Source: an uncultured Christensenella sp.
GTDB taxonomy: Bacteria > Bacillota > Clostridia > Christensenellales > Borkfalkiaceae
Direction: 5' to 3'
Length of the DNA: 64,000 nucleotides
Assembly: GCA_910586245.1 (NCBI GenBank)
Contig: CAJUFY010000003.1
Location: forward strand, 124,001-188,000
This document shows, one piece after another, positions 26,883 to 35,194 of the stretch. Positions within the stretch are counted from its first letter, which is position 1. Each line of letters opens with the position of its first letter. A model generated the notes under the pieces. That model saw only the letters and a program-made list of their open reading frames with translations, did no database searches and was not told where the DNA came from. The translations under genes were made by a program, and so were the position numbers.

Positions 26883-28091
26883 TTATTTCAAACTTTCAAA
26901 TAATTCATTTATCATTTTTTCATGTTGCGCATTTTGCTCTGTATAAAAGTTTTCCAAACTTCTAATTTCATCTTCATTGAATAAATTATTATGTTCCATT
27001 ATTAGCATACCACTATCTAATATAGGTATTTCACTAAGATAAACATTATGGTATGGAATATTATATTTTGCTTCATTAAAAATAAACTTATCATCTTCTC
27101 CCAGAACCCAACTTGTATGAGTGTAGTTGCATTTAATTGAAGTCCAATAGTCGGGAATTATGCTAATCTGTCCAATATAAAAATTACTAACTTTTAATCC
27201 TAACTTTAAGATACTGAATACAAAACAAGTATCACAGTACAATAAATGCCTTTGCTTCTCAATCATATCCAACGCATTTAAGTCAAAATAAGAATCACGA
27301 ATAAGTGAATATACAGCATCGTTCATTTCTTCATTTTGCCCAAATTCGCTTTGTAATCTTTTGTAAAAATCTGTTGTTTTAAGAAGATCAATCAAATCAG
27401 TTGGGTAATTCTCTTTGATATATTTCAAATTTATTGCTTCTGTACTTGGATTGAAATGAAGTTTTCTATTGAATTCTTCATCTGCAAGCATAAGCCCGAT
27501 TGGATCAAGAATAATGAAAATAAGATAGAGATGACATATAGAGTATGATAGAAGTTTATTAAATAAAACTAATTCAGTTTCTTTATCAAATTTTATATCA
27601 TCTGAATATTGTGCCCTGATTTTATAAAACGTATCTAAACCTTGCTTATGTATAATTTTATGGGTTTGTTTAATTAAATCTTCAAAATCATTAAAAAATA
27701 CTTGAAGGGCACTTTTTATTTCCTGATAATCTTTATCAAACCGTGTTAAATAGTCTGTTATTTGGCTGTTTATCGGAAATTTTTCTTTGTTTTTCCACTT
27801 TTCTAACTGAGCACTATTTATTGAAAGATACAGCATATTATTTATATTTTCTTGTGATTGACGTATGGAATAAAATGCGCAATCAAAATAGCCACTCTCC
27901 ATAAGAAAGATAGAATTTATAAGCAACTGTACTGACTCATTTATAAAATTATTAAAAAATATTTTGTCTATTCGTCCAGAAGCAAGACCTTGCATATAGT
28001 TCAATTCAGTTAAATATCCTTGACGATGGTTTAATCTTACTTTGTGCTTATATTGGTTTTGGAGAATAGTATTTGTTGATAAACGCTTCAT
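26883..28091 (-). CDS. 402-aa mostly helical protein, unknown
   Basis: AT-rich gene at the left end of the element, in the place where such elements often carry cargo. Predicted largely alpha-helical and soluble with many Asn/Lys/Tyr; no signal peptide, membrane segment or known catalytic motif found. The N-terminal half (FDCAFYSIRQSQENINNMLYL) hints at a HEPN-like or helical repeat fold but lacks a convincing Rx4-6H. Downstream on the minus strand there is only the tRNA. Not recognised; a defence or regulatory role is possible but unsupported. Confidence 0.8.
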   Translation of the reverse strand: MKRLSTNTILQNQYKHKVRLNHRQGYLTELNYMQGLASGRIDKIFFNNFINESVQLLINSIFLMESGYFDCAFYSIRQSQENINNMLYLSINSAQLEKWKNKEKFPINSQITDYLTRFDKDYQEIKSALQVFFNDFEDLIKQTHKIIHKQGLDTFYKIRAQYSDDIKFDKETELVLFNKLLSYSICHLYLIFIILDPIGLMLADEEFNRKLHFNPSTEAINLKYIKENYPTDLIDLLKTTDFYKRLQSEFGQNEEMNDAVYSLIRDSYFDLNALDMIEKQRHLLYCDTCFVFSILKLGLKVSNFYIGQISIIPDYWTSIKCNYTHTSWVLGEDDKFIFNEAKYNIPYHNVYLSEIPILDSGMLIMEHNNLFNEDEIRSLENFYTEQNAQHEKMINELFESLK

Positions 28092-28171
28092 ATGCCTAAC
28101 CTTTTTATTGAATTTTTATTTAGGAACATTCAAATTATAGCAAAATAGACATCAAAAATCAAATATATCAA

Positions 28172-29689
28172 TTACATCTCCATATCGTTTTTCCTTGCGG
28201 CTTTTCTTTGAGTGAATTCGAGATAATCAAGGTATTCGTCATTGTCGGTAAAGCCGAGCCGTTGCATTTCGGCTTTCGCCTTTTTGTATTCGTTTACGGA
28301 TTGTTCCAAAGCGTCTAAATCTTCGTCTAAACTCGTTTCGGTAGGCAATTCGATAACTTCTTCGCCATCGTCAATCATCTCGCCTGTAACGCTTTCTACG
28401 GCTTCTAACGGCTCGCCGGACAGCTCTTCTTGTTCTTCGGCTTGCTCGTGTTCTGCGCCCCGAAAAAGTGTGGTAAGCAAGGCTTTGGCTTCTTCGTCGT
28501 CCTGTCTGCCCAAGTTTATCGTTTCGCCGCCGAATACATTTGTAAGCGTGTTCGCCACATTCAGTTTGGACGAATAATTCAAATGACTGTAAATGTCGGC
28601 CGTTGTTGAGATGGCGGAATGACCTAACCATTCCTGTATTTCTTTCAAACTCACGCCGCAGGCAATTAAAAGACTTGCACAACTATGACGCAATTCGTGA
28701 AAACGGATATGCGGTAAACCGTTTTGTTCGAGAAAAGTCTTAAAGTGATGCGTAACTGTGTTCGGATTTACGAGCTTGCCAATATCGTCCACCCAAACGT
28801 ATTCCAAAAATTCCTGATTATAGCCGTTCTTAAAATACGATTTATTCCGCTCTTGCTTGTCTTTCAGTTCAAGCAAGGCTTCTTTTATTTCGGGGATAAG
28901 CGGCATTGTGCGTTTGCTTGACGCATTTTTCATAATATCTTTTTTTATGAGTAATAATTTACCGTTTACGCTTGTCTGAATAATAGAAGAATTGAGCGTA
29001 ATCGTATTTCTATCAAAGTCAATCGAACTCCATTTCATACCGCAAAGCTCGCTACGGCGCAAGCCGTAGAACGCAGTCATTTTATACATAAGCTCGTACT
29101 TATCACCTTTAAGATATTCAAAGAGAGTGCGCAACTGTTTTAAGTCGTAATACTTCGCTTCGTATTTCGGGCTTTTCGGCTTTTCAACTTTTGCCGCTGG
29201 GTTTACGGGAATAAGGTCTGTTCTATACGCTATTTCGAGCGAACGTCTTATTACAACGTGGTCGTGAGTGCAAGTCTGAATTTTCTTGCCGTTATCTAAT
29301 AACCAAGCGTAGTAAGTTTGAATGTCGGTAGGCGTAATTTCCTGTAAAGTTATTCCGCGTTCATTGAAATATGGGGCGATGCGTTTTATCTTCATTTTGT
29401 AGGAAGCGTAGGTGCTTAACTGTAAATTCGGTTTTGCTATCTCAATCCACTTAATGAGATAGTCCCCGAATAATATTTTATCTTTTGCGGCAGTTTTCGT
29501 TTTTGTAGCCGGCGTTTCTTCGTTGTTGAAATTTGCGACGATTTCTCGCATAACTTCTTCGGCTGCTCGCTTGTTGTTTTTAGCGTCCAATCCCGTTGCC
29601 GTCCATTTTTGTTTGTTCTTTCCGTGTTCGTCCTTATACGAAATCACGACATAGTATTTTCCGTTTTTAATTGCTAATCTTCCTGTCAT
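28172..29689 (-). CDS. int: Tyrosine recombinase/integrase of the tRNA-Ser element
   Basis: 505 aa. N-terminal arm-binding beta domain (about 1-50, KNGKYYVVISYKDEHGK), SAM-like core-binding domain (about 70-165), catalytic domain with Arg in YGLRRSELCGMKW, HELRHSCASLL (HxxR), GHSAISTT and the nucleophile Tyr in ADIYSHLNY. After about residue 385 comes a roughly 120-residue Glu/Asp-rich tail not needed in typical Tn916-type integrases. It should catalyse insertion at the tRNA anticodon loop. Located 1.7 kb from attL. Confidence 0.95.
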   Translation of the reverse strand: MTGRLAIKNGKYYVVISYKDEHGKNKQKWTATGLDAKNNKRAAEEVMREIVANFNNEETPATKTKTAAKDKILFGDYLIKWIEIAKPNLQLSTYASYKMKIKRIAPYFNERGITLQEITPTDIQTYYAWLLDNGKKIQTCTHDHVVIRRSLEIAYRTDLIPVNPAAKVEKPKSPKYEAKYYDLKQLRTLFEYLKGDKYELMYKMTAFYGLRRSELCGMKWSSIDFDRNTITLNSSIIQTSVNGKLLLIKKDIMKNASSKRTMPLIPEIKEALLELKDKQERNKSYFKNGYNQEFLEYVWVDDIGKLVNPNTVTHHFKTFLEQNGLPHIRFHELRHSCASLLIACGVSLKEIQEWLGHSAISTTADIYSHLNYSSKLNVANTLTNVFGGETINLGRQDDEEAKALLTTLFRGAEHEQAEEQEELSGEPLEAVESVTGEMIDDGEEVIELPTETSLDEDLDALEQSVNEYKKAKAEMQRLGFTDNDEYLDYLEFTQRKAARKNDMEM

Positions 29690-29857
29690 TTTAACCTCCT
29701 AAATATAAGTAAAACAAGCATAAAAATACGCTTGTTTCCAAGAAGAAAACGGGTATCCCGTTTGTCTTAAATTGTGAGCGAGATTGCACAAATGTTTCAA
29801 TTTGAAGCTCGCTCTTATCCTGTTCAATTTTTTGCCTGTTTTTCGATATTTCTGATT

Positions 29858-30127
29858 TCACACCTCAAACAGCCAATCGTTTTCATTTTCTTTGCAACGC
29901 CTTCGGCTTCCCGTGTAGACGATTATATTGCCGTTTTGCCTGTGCAAAGAGTTGTAGCTCGGCATTCGCTTTATAAGTCCGAACGCTTCCAAAAAAGTTA
30001 AATCGGCTTGTATCGTCCGCTCGCTTACGTCGAACTCTTTTGCCATAATAGCAACGATAAATCTTCGTCCGCTTCGTCGCCGTATAAAGGCAAGCAACTG
30101 TTTTCGCCGTCGATTTACACAATCCAT
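29858..30127 (-). CDS. Small winged-helix (DeoR-like HTH) protein
   Basis: 89 aa. An HTH covers about residues 24-55 (AKEFDVSERTIQADLTFLEAFGLIKR), DeoR/HTH_11-like, then a short wing. GGAGG eight bases upstream fixes the start. Position next to int suggests control of integration/excision, perhaps a recombination directionality factor; this is inference. A competing 83-aa frame over the same bases has no motif and is rejected. Confidence 0.75.
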   Translation of the reverse strand: MDCVNRRRKQLLAFIRRRSGRRFIVAIMAKEFDVSERTIQADLTFLEAFGLIKRMPSYNSLHRQNGNIIVYTGSRRRCKENENDWLFEV

Positions 30128-30246
30128 AAAACACCCTCCCTATAATATAGGGGACAAAATCAAACCTTATTTTCGGGTTTTAGAAAAAATCCCCCTAATT
30201 ATCTATGGACAAAATCATTATAAATTCGGACCTGTTTGCAAAAAAC

Positions 30247-30663
30247 TTAAATTCTTTTTTCGGCATTTAGCAATCTTTCACGCACCGCCTTTTCCGAAAT
30301 ATGTAGCATTTTTGCAATCTCGACTTTCTTGTAATGCTTAAAGTGGAACAGTTCGTAAACTTGCCATTGCCGTGCGGTAAGTTTCTTTTTGATAGAATTA
30401 CGATAGCGTTTTCGTTCGTCTTTTTGTATAAGCGCATCAAGCGGATCGGGAAAAGTCGAGTGCGGTTCTTGTCCGTATTCCTGCATCCAATCCAACGATA
30501 AATCGAATTTACAACCGATACCGGCACGGTATTTTTGCTGTTTGATTTTCCAACGCCACCGCAAGCCTTTCCGTTCCAATAGTTCATATTCTCGCTTGAA
30601 TTCTTCCGTAACTTCGATTTCTTCATAGTGTCCGTCTGAAAACTGATAGTTTATTGTTGCCAT
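30247..30663 (-). CDS. Sigma-70 region 4-like HTH protein
   Basis: 138 aa. The C-terminal part (KKKLTARQWQVYELFHFKHYKKVEIAKMLHISEKAVRERL) is a typical sigma region-4/LuxR-like helix-turn-helix, comparable to the small sigma-like ORFs of Tn916-family and other Clostridia elements. N-terminal half has no clear region 2, so it is likely an accessory activator rather than a full sigma factor. AAGGA ribosome site upstream. Confidence 0.82.
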   Translation of the reverse strand: MATINYQFSDGHYEEIEVTEEFKREYELLERKGLRWRWKIKQQKYRAGIGCKFDLSLDWMQEYGQEPHSTFPDPLDALIQKDERKRYRNSIKKKLTARQWQVYELFHFKHYKKVEIAKMLHISEKAVRERLLNAEKRI

Positions 30664-30734
30664 AAAAATTGTCCGTCCTTTTCGATTTCCGTTTTTTGAA
30701 AATCGGCATAAGCGGACAAATTTCGCAAAAGTAA

Positions 30735-30847
30735 GCCCGCCAGCCTAGAACTGAATCTAGACTGACGGGCAGAAAAAACGTATTAAAAAAAGCCCGACAA
30801 ACTTTTGAACTAAATTAGAAATTCAGTCCTAAAAATTTGTCGGGTTT
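30735..30847 (-). other. Two strong hairpins in the 400-nt noncoding gap
   Basis: Hairpin 1 (30735-30770): a 15-bp stem whose two C/A mismatches on the plus strand become G-U pairs on minus-strand RNA. Hairpin 2 (30793-30844): CCCGACAAA/TTTGTCGGG with a 34-base loop, beside an A-run. They lie between the zinc-ribbon gene and the sigma-like gene; terminator/attenuator or a small RNA are possible. The G-U pairing favours the minus strand as the transcribed one. Confidence 0.6.
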
Positions 30848-30971
30848 ACACTCTTTCATAGAGAGCCTTAACACCTATGACAAACGCCAGCCGTAAACGG
30901 ACGTGCGCTTACAGCCCCATAATTGCTTGTAGTGGGTATGTAGTGCGTTCGTTATGAGGTGTCAAATAAAA

Positions 30972-31043
30972 AAAGAATTGAGTGCGCCATTTACTGCTCC
31001 CGAAAGTTGTTTTATCGTTTTCCTTTCGTACACTCAATTCTTT
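30972..31043. repeat. 13-bp inverted repeat
   Basis: AAAGAATTGAGTG (30972-30984) and its exact complement CACTCAATTCTTT (31031-31043) separated by 46 bases, just beyond the zinc-ribbon stop. Probably a transcription terminator or regulatory RNA arm. A 67-codon plus-strand frame over it has no support. Confidence 0.6.
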
Positions 31044-31069
31044 ATTTGTTATAAAGTTTTATTCGGTTG

Positions 31070-31231
31070 TTATGCTTTTTCCGATATGATTTTAAGTATT
31101 GTTATTTTGCCGTCCTTGATTTCTATTTGCAATTTCAATTTGCATTTCGGACAATAAATTTCCGCGTTTGAGCCGTCGCCCAACTTGAATAATTTATACC
31201 CACATTCGGGGCATACAACGTAATTTGTCAT
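31070..31231 (-). CDS. 53-aa zinc-ribbon protein (Com-like)
   Basis: Starts MTNYVVCPECGYKLFK; two CPxC knuckles (residues 7-10 and 27-30) with a YKL between, then a charged strand tail. The layout resembles phage Mu Com, a small zinc-finger translational regulator; that link is structural analogy only. Two paralogues occur in the neighbouring region (40191-40349, 40361-40540), one about 75-80% identical at the DNA level over its 5' half. GGAACAAAG region upstream gives a weak ribosome site. Confidence 0.8.
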   Translation of the reverse strand: MTNYVVCPECGYKLFKLGDGSNAEIYCPKCKLKLQIEIKDGKITILKIISEKA

Positions 31232-31244
31232 AGGCTTTGTTCCT

Positions 31245-31688
31245 TTATTCTGCGCTTATAATCACGGTATAAGAATACCCGCCGACTTCAACTATAACAG
31301 CAGTATATTGAACACTCTTTTTACACGTTAAATTGTAATAAACTTCTGCGCCTTCTTTTTCTTCGGGCGGCGTGATTTCCAAAACTTCGCTGTCGTATTT
31401 GAGAGTAATGTTATCGGTATTAAGCCCATGACGCCTACTGCCGTTGCGTTGTATGTATGCCACGCCTAAAAGATAATTCTGACCGACTTGCAAAATATAA
31501 TCGTTATTCGCAATGGTTTCATTATCTGAAAACGGATTATTGTTTCCGTTTTCAAACGTATAGTCCTTGTCAATTCCTACCGCCGCATACAGTCCGACAA
31601 CTTTTGCCCAGTCGCTGCCGCAAGCCGTTAAACCGCAAGATAGAGCAATTATACAAATCGAACATAAAGCGACAAAAATTTTTTTCAT
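31245..31688 (-). CDS. Lipoprotein, first of a tandem pair
   Basis: 147 aa. Lipobox LTAC at about residues 20-23 after a hydrophobic signal; mature part is a beta-rich domain (NDYILQVGQNYLLGV, ITLKYDSEVLEITPPEEKEG, YYNLTCKK, TVIISAE). About 55% identical by eye to the next gene: a local duplication. Resembles Ig-like/YtxK-type exposed domains without a clear family. Surface role unknown. Confidence 0.82.
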   Translation of the reverse strand: MKKIFVALCSICIIALSCGLTACGSDWAKVVGLYAAVGIDKDYTFENGNNNPFSDNETIANNDYILQVGQNYLLGVAYIQRNGSRRHGLNTDNITLKYDSEVLEITPPEEKEGAEVYYNLTCKKSVQYTAVIVEVGGYSYTVIISAE

Positions 31689-31700
31689 AATGCGTTCTCC

Positions 31701-32141
31701 TTATCTTGCACTTATTATAACTGTGTCGGAATATTCGCCGTCAACTTCTACAATAACGACGGTATTAACAACAGCTTTTTTGCACGTTAAGTTATAGTAA
31801 ACTTCCATACCTTCTTTTTCTTCGGGCAGAGTAATTTCCAAAACTTCGACGTCGTATTTCAAAGATATTATTTTCGTATTGATAGAGCGTACTATACTGC
31901 CGCCGTATTGCGTAAAAGTTACGCCTAAAAGATAACTTTCACCGACCTGCAAAATATAATCGTTTTCCGTAATTGTTTCGTTATCTTCAAACGGGTTGCC
32001 ATATACAAACGGGTGATTTCGTTCCGTTCCGATACCCGCCATAATACCCGTTACCTTTGCTTCGGTAGTGCCGCAAGCCGTTAAACCGAACGGCAGTAGC
32101 ATAAGACACAACGTGCAGATAATTATAGAAAGCCTTTTCAT
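31701..32141 (-). CDS. Lipoprotein, second of the tandem pair
   Basis: 146 aa; lipobox LTAC near residue 23. Same mature-domain landmarks as its neighbour (ENDYILQVGESYLLGV, LKYDVEVLEITLPEEKEG, YYNLTCKK, TVIISAR), 12 nt away. Start at MKRLSII with AGGAG eight bases upstream, inside the tail of the preceding gene; the 19-codon upstream extension overlaps that gene and is rejected. Confidence 0.84.
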   Translation of the reverse strand: MKRLSIIICTLCLMLLPFGLTACGTTEAKVTGIMAGIGTERNHPFVYGNPFEDNETITENDYILQVGESYLLGVTFTQYGGSIVRSINTKIISLKYDVEVLEITLPEEKEGMEVYYNLTCKKAVVNTVVIVEVDGEYSDTVIISAR

Positions 32142-32142
32142 A

Positions 32143-32397
32143 TTAACGCTCCTTTTTGTCGTTTGTTTGTTTCGTTGAACGCTTGTACAAAAACTCAAAC
32201 AGTAAGAAAAGCGCGCCTATAACCGCCCAAGCAACTATAAGACAAATACCCATAGTTTTATTGACCGCTACTTGCCCGTCGCTCGTGAGTATTTCCCAAG
32301 CCTCGTTTTTAAGCCCGACATAAAGCAAGAGTAGTATAGACAGTGCGCCCGAACAAAGACCGAATATCCATTTTAGCAATTTCAGTATGAACATCAT
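32143..32397 (-). CDS. 84-aa membrane protein with two helices
   Basis: Helices at about 8-27 (IFGLCSGALSILLLLYVGL) and 48-70 (TMGICLIVAWAVIGALFLLFEFL), ending in a Lys/Arg/Asp tail. One base from the next gene start. Could accompany the adjacent lipoproteins at the cell surface. Family not recognised. Confidence 0.75.
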   Translation of the reverse strand: MMFILKLLKWIFGLCSGALSILLLLYVGLKNEAWEILTSDGQVAVNKTMGICLIVAWAVIGALFLLFEFLYKRSTKQTNDKKER

Positions 32398-32407
32398 AAT
32401 TACCTCG

Positions 32408-32959
32408 TTATAGTCCGAAATACCAAGTTTGCGTTCCCATATCTACTTCGTAATATAGGACTTTGTTTTTCTTTGCGTTCCAAAAGAAATAGCCCGATAA
32501 ACCGCCGACATTCATTCTTTCTTCGCCCAAGTGCATTGTTATACGCTTTTTTGCGATTACGTTTTGACAGAACTTTTGTGCGTTTTTGATTTCTATTTTA
32601 ATATGCGCGTCTTTTACCGTCAAGCCGCCGATAACATAAAGCGTGTCGTGTTCGTCGCAATCTTCGGCAAAGTCTATCAAACCTTGCTCGTACAGACTGT
32701 CGCCGAATACGCCGCCGTAACACCAACTGCGCAATACGTCGTTGTCCAAACGAGGGACTTCGGAAATTTTTGCACCGAACTTCTGCCGCCAAACAAGTAC
32801 GATATACCGCCAATCTTCTATCTTTTTAAGATACTTCGGATCGTCTTTTTCGATAAGTCGCGCTTCCACGCCACAATCCGATAATTCTTCTATAATGTTC
32901 GCGTACCATTCCGCCCATTTTTGACGGCGTTTTATTTCGCCTTTCGTCAGTTCTTCCAT
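32408..32959 (-). CDS. 183-aa soluble protein, unknown
   Basis: No signal peptide or membrane segment; predicted alpha/beta with several Trp/Tyr and a Cys-containing central part (VLRSWCYGGVFGDSLYEQGLIDFAEDCDEHD). Within a tightly packed minus-strand run between a membrane protein and a lipoprotein. No family recognised; could be an immunity or effector-like protein but nothing proves it. Confidence 0.75.
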   Translation of the reverse strand: MEELTKGEIKRRQKWAEWYANIIEELSDCGVEARLIEKDDPKYLKKIEDWRYIVLVWRQKFGAKISEVPRLDNDVLRSWCYGGVFGDSLYEQGLIDFAEDCDEHDTLYVIGGLTVKDAHIKIEIKNAQKFCQNVIAKKRITMHLGEERMNVGGLSGYFFWNAKKNKVLYYEVDMGTQTWYFGL

Positions 32960-32974
32960 AATATCGTCCTTTCA

Positions 32975-33439
32975 TCAATGCCCGCTTTCGTAAAAGACTA
33001 ACCGCAATTCGTTCGGAAAATAAATGATAGTAAGCCCGTCGGTATCGCCGTCGTCATTAAACCACTTATAATCGCTTTCCCAATTCGGGGAATATTCTTG
33101 CGGAATAGTCAAACAGCAATTTGCGTCGTTGTCGATTTTTTCTTTCAATTCCGTGTTTTTCTCGGAAGAAAAGCCGTTGCCGTCTTTTTTACCGAACGAT
33201 TGCATAAACTCCGTCGGCTCGCTTTCTAATTGAAGAACGGAATATGAAGGCGCTTTTCCCGTAAAGGTTTTGCCTTTTATATCGCAAACGATTTTATAAT
33301 CGGGCAACAGTTGAAAGTCAATATCGTTACGGCTATTTTTAATTTCTTCAAACGCACTTTGTCCGCCGCAAGACGATAATATCAAAGTGCAAATCAAAGC
33401 CGTTATCAAGACGATTAAACTTGTTAATTTCTTTTTCAT
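32975..33439 (-). CDS. Lipoprotein, unknown
   Basis: 154 aa. Strong signal (KLTSLIVLITALICTLIL) and lipobox LSSC at about residues 21-24. Mature part acidic, unrelated by eye to the tandem pair. It follows the membrane XRE regulator by 12 nt, so the regulator and the lipoproteins probably form one operon (33452-34330 down to 31070). Confidence 0.8.
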   Translation of the reverse strand: MKKKLTSLIVLITALICTLILSSCGGQSAFEEIKNSRNDIDFQLLPDYKIVCDIKGKTFTGKAPSYSVLQLESEPTEFMQSFGKKDGNGFSSEKNTELKEKIDNDANCCLTIPQEYSPNWESDYKWFNDDGDTDGLTIIYFPNELRLVFYESGH

Positions 33440-33451
33440 AAAAATCTCCGT

Positions 33452-34330
33452 TCAACCTTTAATTGTTATATAAAGTTCTTCGTGTATTGTATTGTCTGTC
33501 AACACAATTATCATTAAATATAAGCCTGTTTGCCCGACGGTAATTTTTGTTAATTCGTTTTCGGAATAAAGCCATTGATTTCCTATACCGTTCGGTGCGG
33601 GATTTGTAACAATAGCCGTATCAATCATAAATCTTGCGAAAAAATTTGTTTGATGGTCGTTAGCGTCATTCCATAACGCTATTGCGTTAAACACCGAGCC
33701 GAGCGGCACCCGTTCGCCGCCGACATCGCTCACGGGTTCTTTGATAATCACGCAATCGGTTTCGTTTTTCAACTGCAACTGTATGGAATACATTTCTACG
33801 GAATGATTGTCTTTTTCATAAGCGGCAAAAGCGTCAATCGAAAGATACGTTATACGTCCGTTTTCGTTAGTTCTTATTTCGCCGCCGTTTCTCACAAATA
33901 TATTTTCTGGCTTGCAGCCGAGAGATATTGATAACTTGTCGTTTAATATCGGCAATTCATAACCCGAAATATCGAAATGCTCAATAGACGGTTTCTGTTT
34001 TATGAGTTTGGGTACAAAGATTAAAGCGAGTATTAGCGACAAAATAATTGCAAGCCCGACAGAACTTACGATTATCAATAATTTTCGTGATTTGGCGATA
34101 GTTATGTTTTTGCTTACGATTATCGTTTCGGTTTGCTTATCGGCAAAAAATTCTTCTTTACTTATTGAGAAATATTCGGCAAGCAAATTCAATGAAGTTT
34201 CGCTCGGCAAGCCCAAACCGTTTTCCCATTTGGCAACGGCACTACGGCTTACAAAAATCGCTTTTGCAAGTTCTGCCTGCGATATTCCTTTTTTCAAACG
34301 CAGTTCTTTTAATCGTTCGTTGAATTGCAT
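33452..34330 (-). CDS. Membrane-anchored XRE-family regulator
   Basis: 292 aa. N-terminal cro/C1 HTH (LKELRLKKGISQAELAKAIFVSRSAVAKWENGLGLPS, about 6-45), one membrane helix at about 86-108, then a roughly 180-residue extracellular domain (SISLGCKPENIFVRNGG...). This one-component layout lets an outside ligand or partner control DNA binding. It is first in the lipoprotein operon and may sense those exported proteins. Start MQFNERL has GGGAG eight bases upstream; the ATG five codons earlier overlaps this site. Confidence 0.86.
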   Translation of the reverse strand: MQFNERLKELRLKKGISQAELAKAIFVSRSAVAKWENGLGLPSETSLNLLAEYFSISKEEFFADKQTETIIVSKNITIAKSRKLLIIVSSVGLAIILSLILALIFVPKLIKQKPSIEHFDISGYELPILNDKLSISLGCKPENIFVRNGGEIRTNENGRITYLSIDAFAAYEKDNHSVEMYSIQLQLKNETDCVIIKEPVSDVGGERVPLGSVFNAIALWNDANDHQTNFFARFMIDTAIVTNPAPNGIGNQWLYSENELTKITVGQTGLYLMIIVLTDNTIHEELYITIKG

Positions 34331-34810
34331 TTTATAAACTCCCATTAGAAATTACACAGTCATTATAACATAAAACCGATAAAAACGAAAGAAAAGGCTT
34401 GTTACTTTTGAAATGTAAGTTGTTACTTTTATTTTTCGACAATATAAGCCCCATTCGTATTAGCGTATCAAATTGAAGTAATATATGGTTTGTGGTATAA
34501 TATTCAATAGGTCAATAATGATTTCAGATAAGTATTTAATAGGTTGTTATTCGCTTGTGCTTACCGCCTTATGGCGGGGTATCACCGCCTTGACAAATTG
34601 TAAAAGGCGACGATTTACATCTACAAAATCTCTACAAAATGTTATCTAAAATACTATTTTTTTAGGCAGTGCTACCAATCAATAAAAATCGTTAAAAGAC
34701 ATTAAAAAAAGCTGAAAACCGTGTATTTTAGGAGTTTTCAGCCTGATTTTCGGCAAATAAGTGTCAATAACAATAGGCAACGAGCGATAGAGATAAATTA
34801 AATATGGGGA
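34331..34810. other. Right end of the tRNA-Ser element, noncoding
   Basis: No gene seen. Contains a short hairpin ACCGCC/GGCGGGGT (34563-34581), two abutting TCTACAAAAT repeats (34620-34641; integrase arm-type sites) and a 9-bp inverted repeat GCTGAAAAC/GTTTTCAGC (34711-34742) next to an A-run. The junction to the tRNA half is at CTTGAAA, 34811. Confidence 0.7.
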
Positions 34811-34866
<56 letters not shown>

Positions 34867-34909
34867 AGAAAAACCTAAATCGAACATCTCGGTTTGGGTT
34901 TTTCTTTTT
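34867..34909 (+). terminator. Terminator of the original tRNA-Ser gene
   Basis: AGAAAAACC-T-AAA pairs with TTT-G-GGTTTTTCT, followed by TTTTT, immediately after the tRNA CCA. It belongs to the disrupted host gene. Confidence 0.75.
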
Positions 34910-35005
34910 GTCCTTTTGCGTTGGAATATATCGCATATAAAGCCGTTAAAACACCGTATAAGACACGAAAACGGTTTTGGCGTGAGTTCGTACAAATAAG
35001 ATAAA

Positions 35006-35190
35006 GCGGACGGTTTATGCCGCGAAAGCCGCTTGACGTGAGAAAGGGGCGTGTTAGGCTATCGTGCCAAAGGCAAACCAAAACCCGACAGATTTATTTA
35101 ATCGGTCGGGTTGCGCGTTTCGCCCTTATTTGCCTATACACACGCCCCTGCGAGGCTCACGTCAAGCGGAACGTGGAATAAATAGTCCGC
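35006..35190. repeat. Nested inverted repeat next to the serine recombinase
   Basis: Five symmetric arms around one centre: GCGGAC/GTCCGC, CCGCTTGACGTGAG/CTCACGTCAAGCGG (14 bp, 35029 and 35156), GGGGCGTGT/ACACGCCCC, AGGCAAA/TTTGCCT, AACCCGAC/GTCGGGTT. A single strand would fold into one long rod of about 185 nt. It lies between the tRNA terminator and the recombinase stop. Candidates: single-strand origin, structured RNA, or recombination end. Confidence 0.75.
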
Positions 35191-35194
35191 GTGT

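Larger units (their letters stand above)
26507..34810. mobile_element. Integrative element inserted in tRNA-Ser(UGA)
   Basis: About 8.3 kb bounded by the two halves of one tRNA gene, with CTTGAAA present at both ends (26500-26506 and 34811-34817) as the likely crossover core. Contents: intact tRNA-Ser(UGA), unknown 402-aa protein, tyrosine integrase, two HTH proteins, a zinc-ribbon protein, three lipoproteins, a small membrane protein, an unknown protein and a membrane XRE regulator, all genes on the minus strand. TCTACAA repeats cluster inside both ends (integrase arm-type sites). No relaxase, capsid or secretion gene is seen, so it is a satellite-like or helper-dependent element rather than a full ICE. 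Base composition is lower in GC than the flanks. Confidence 0.88.

Noticed and set aside
29883..30134. 83-codon frame overlapping the small HTH gene
   Set aside because: The other frame has a GGAGG site and a recognisable helix-turn-helix.
30954..31157. 67-codon plus-strand frame
   Set aside because: Overlaps an inverted repeat and the antisense zinc-ribbon gene, which has clear CPxC motifs.
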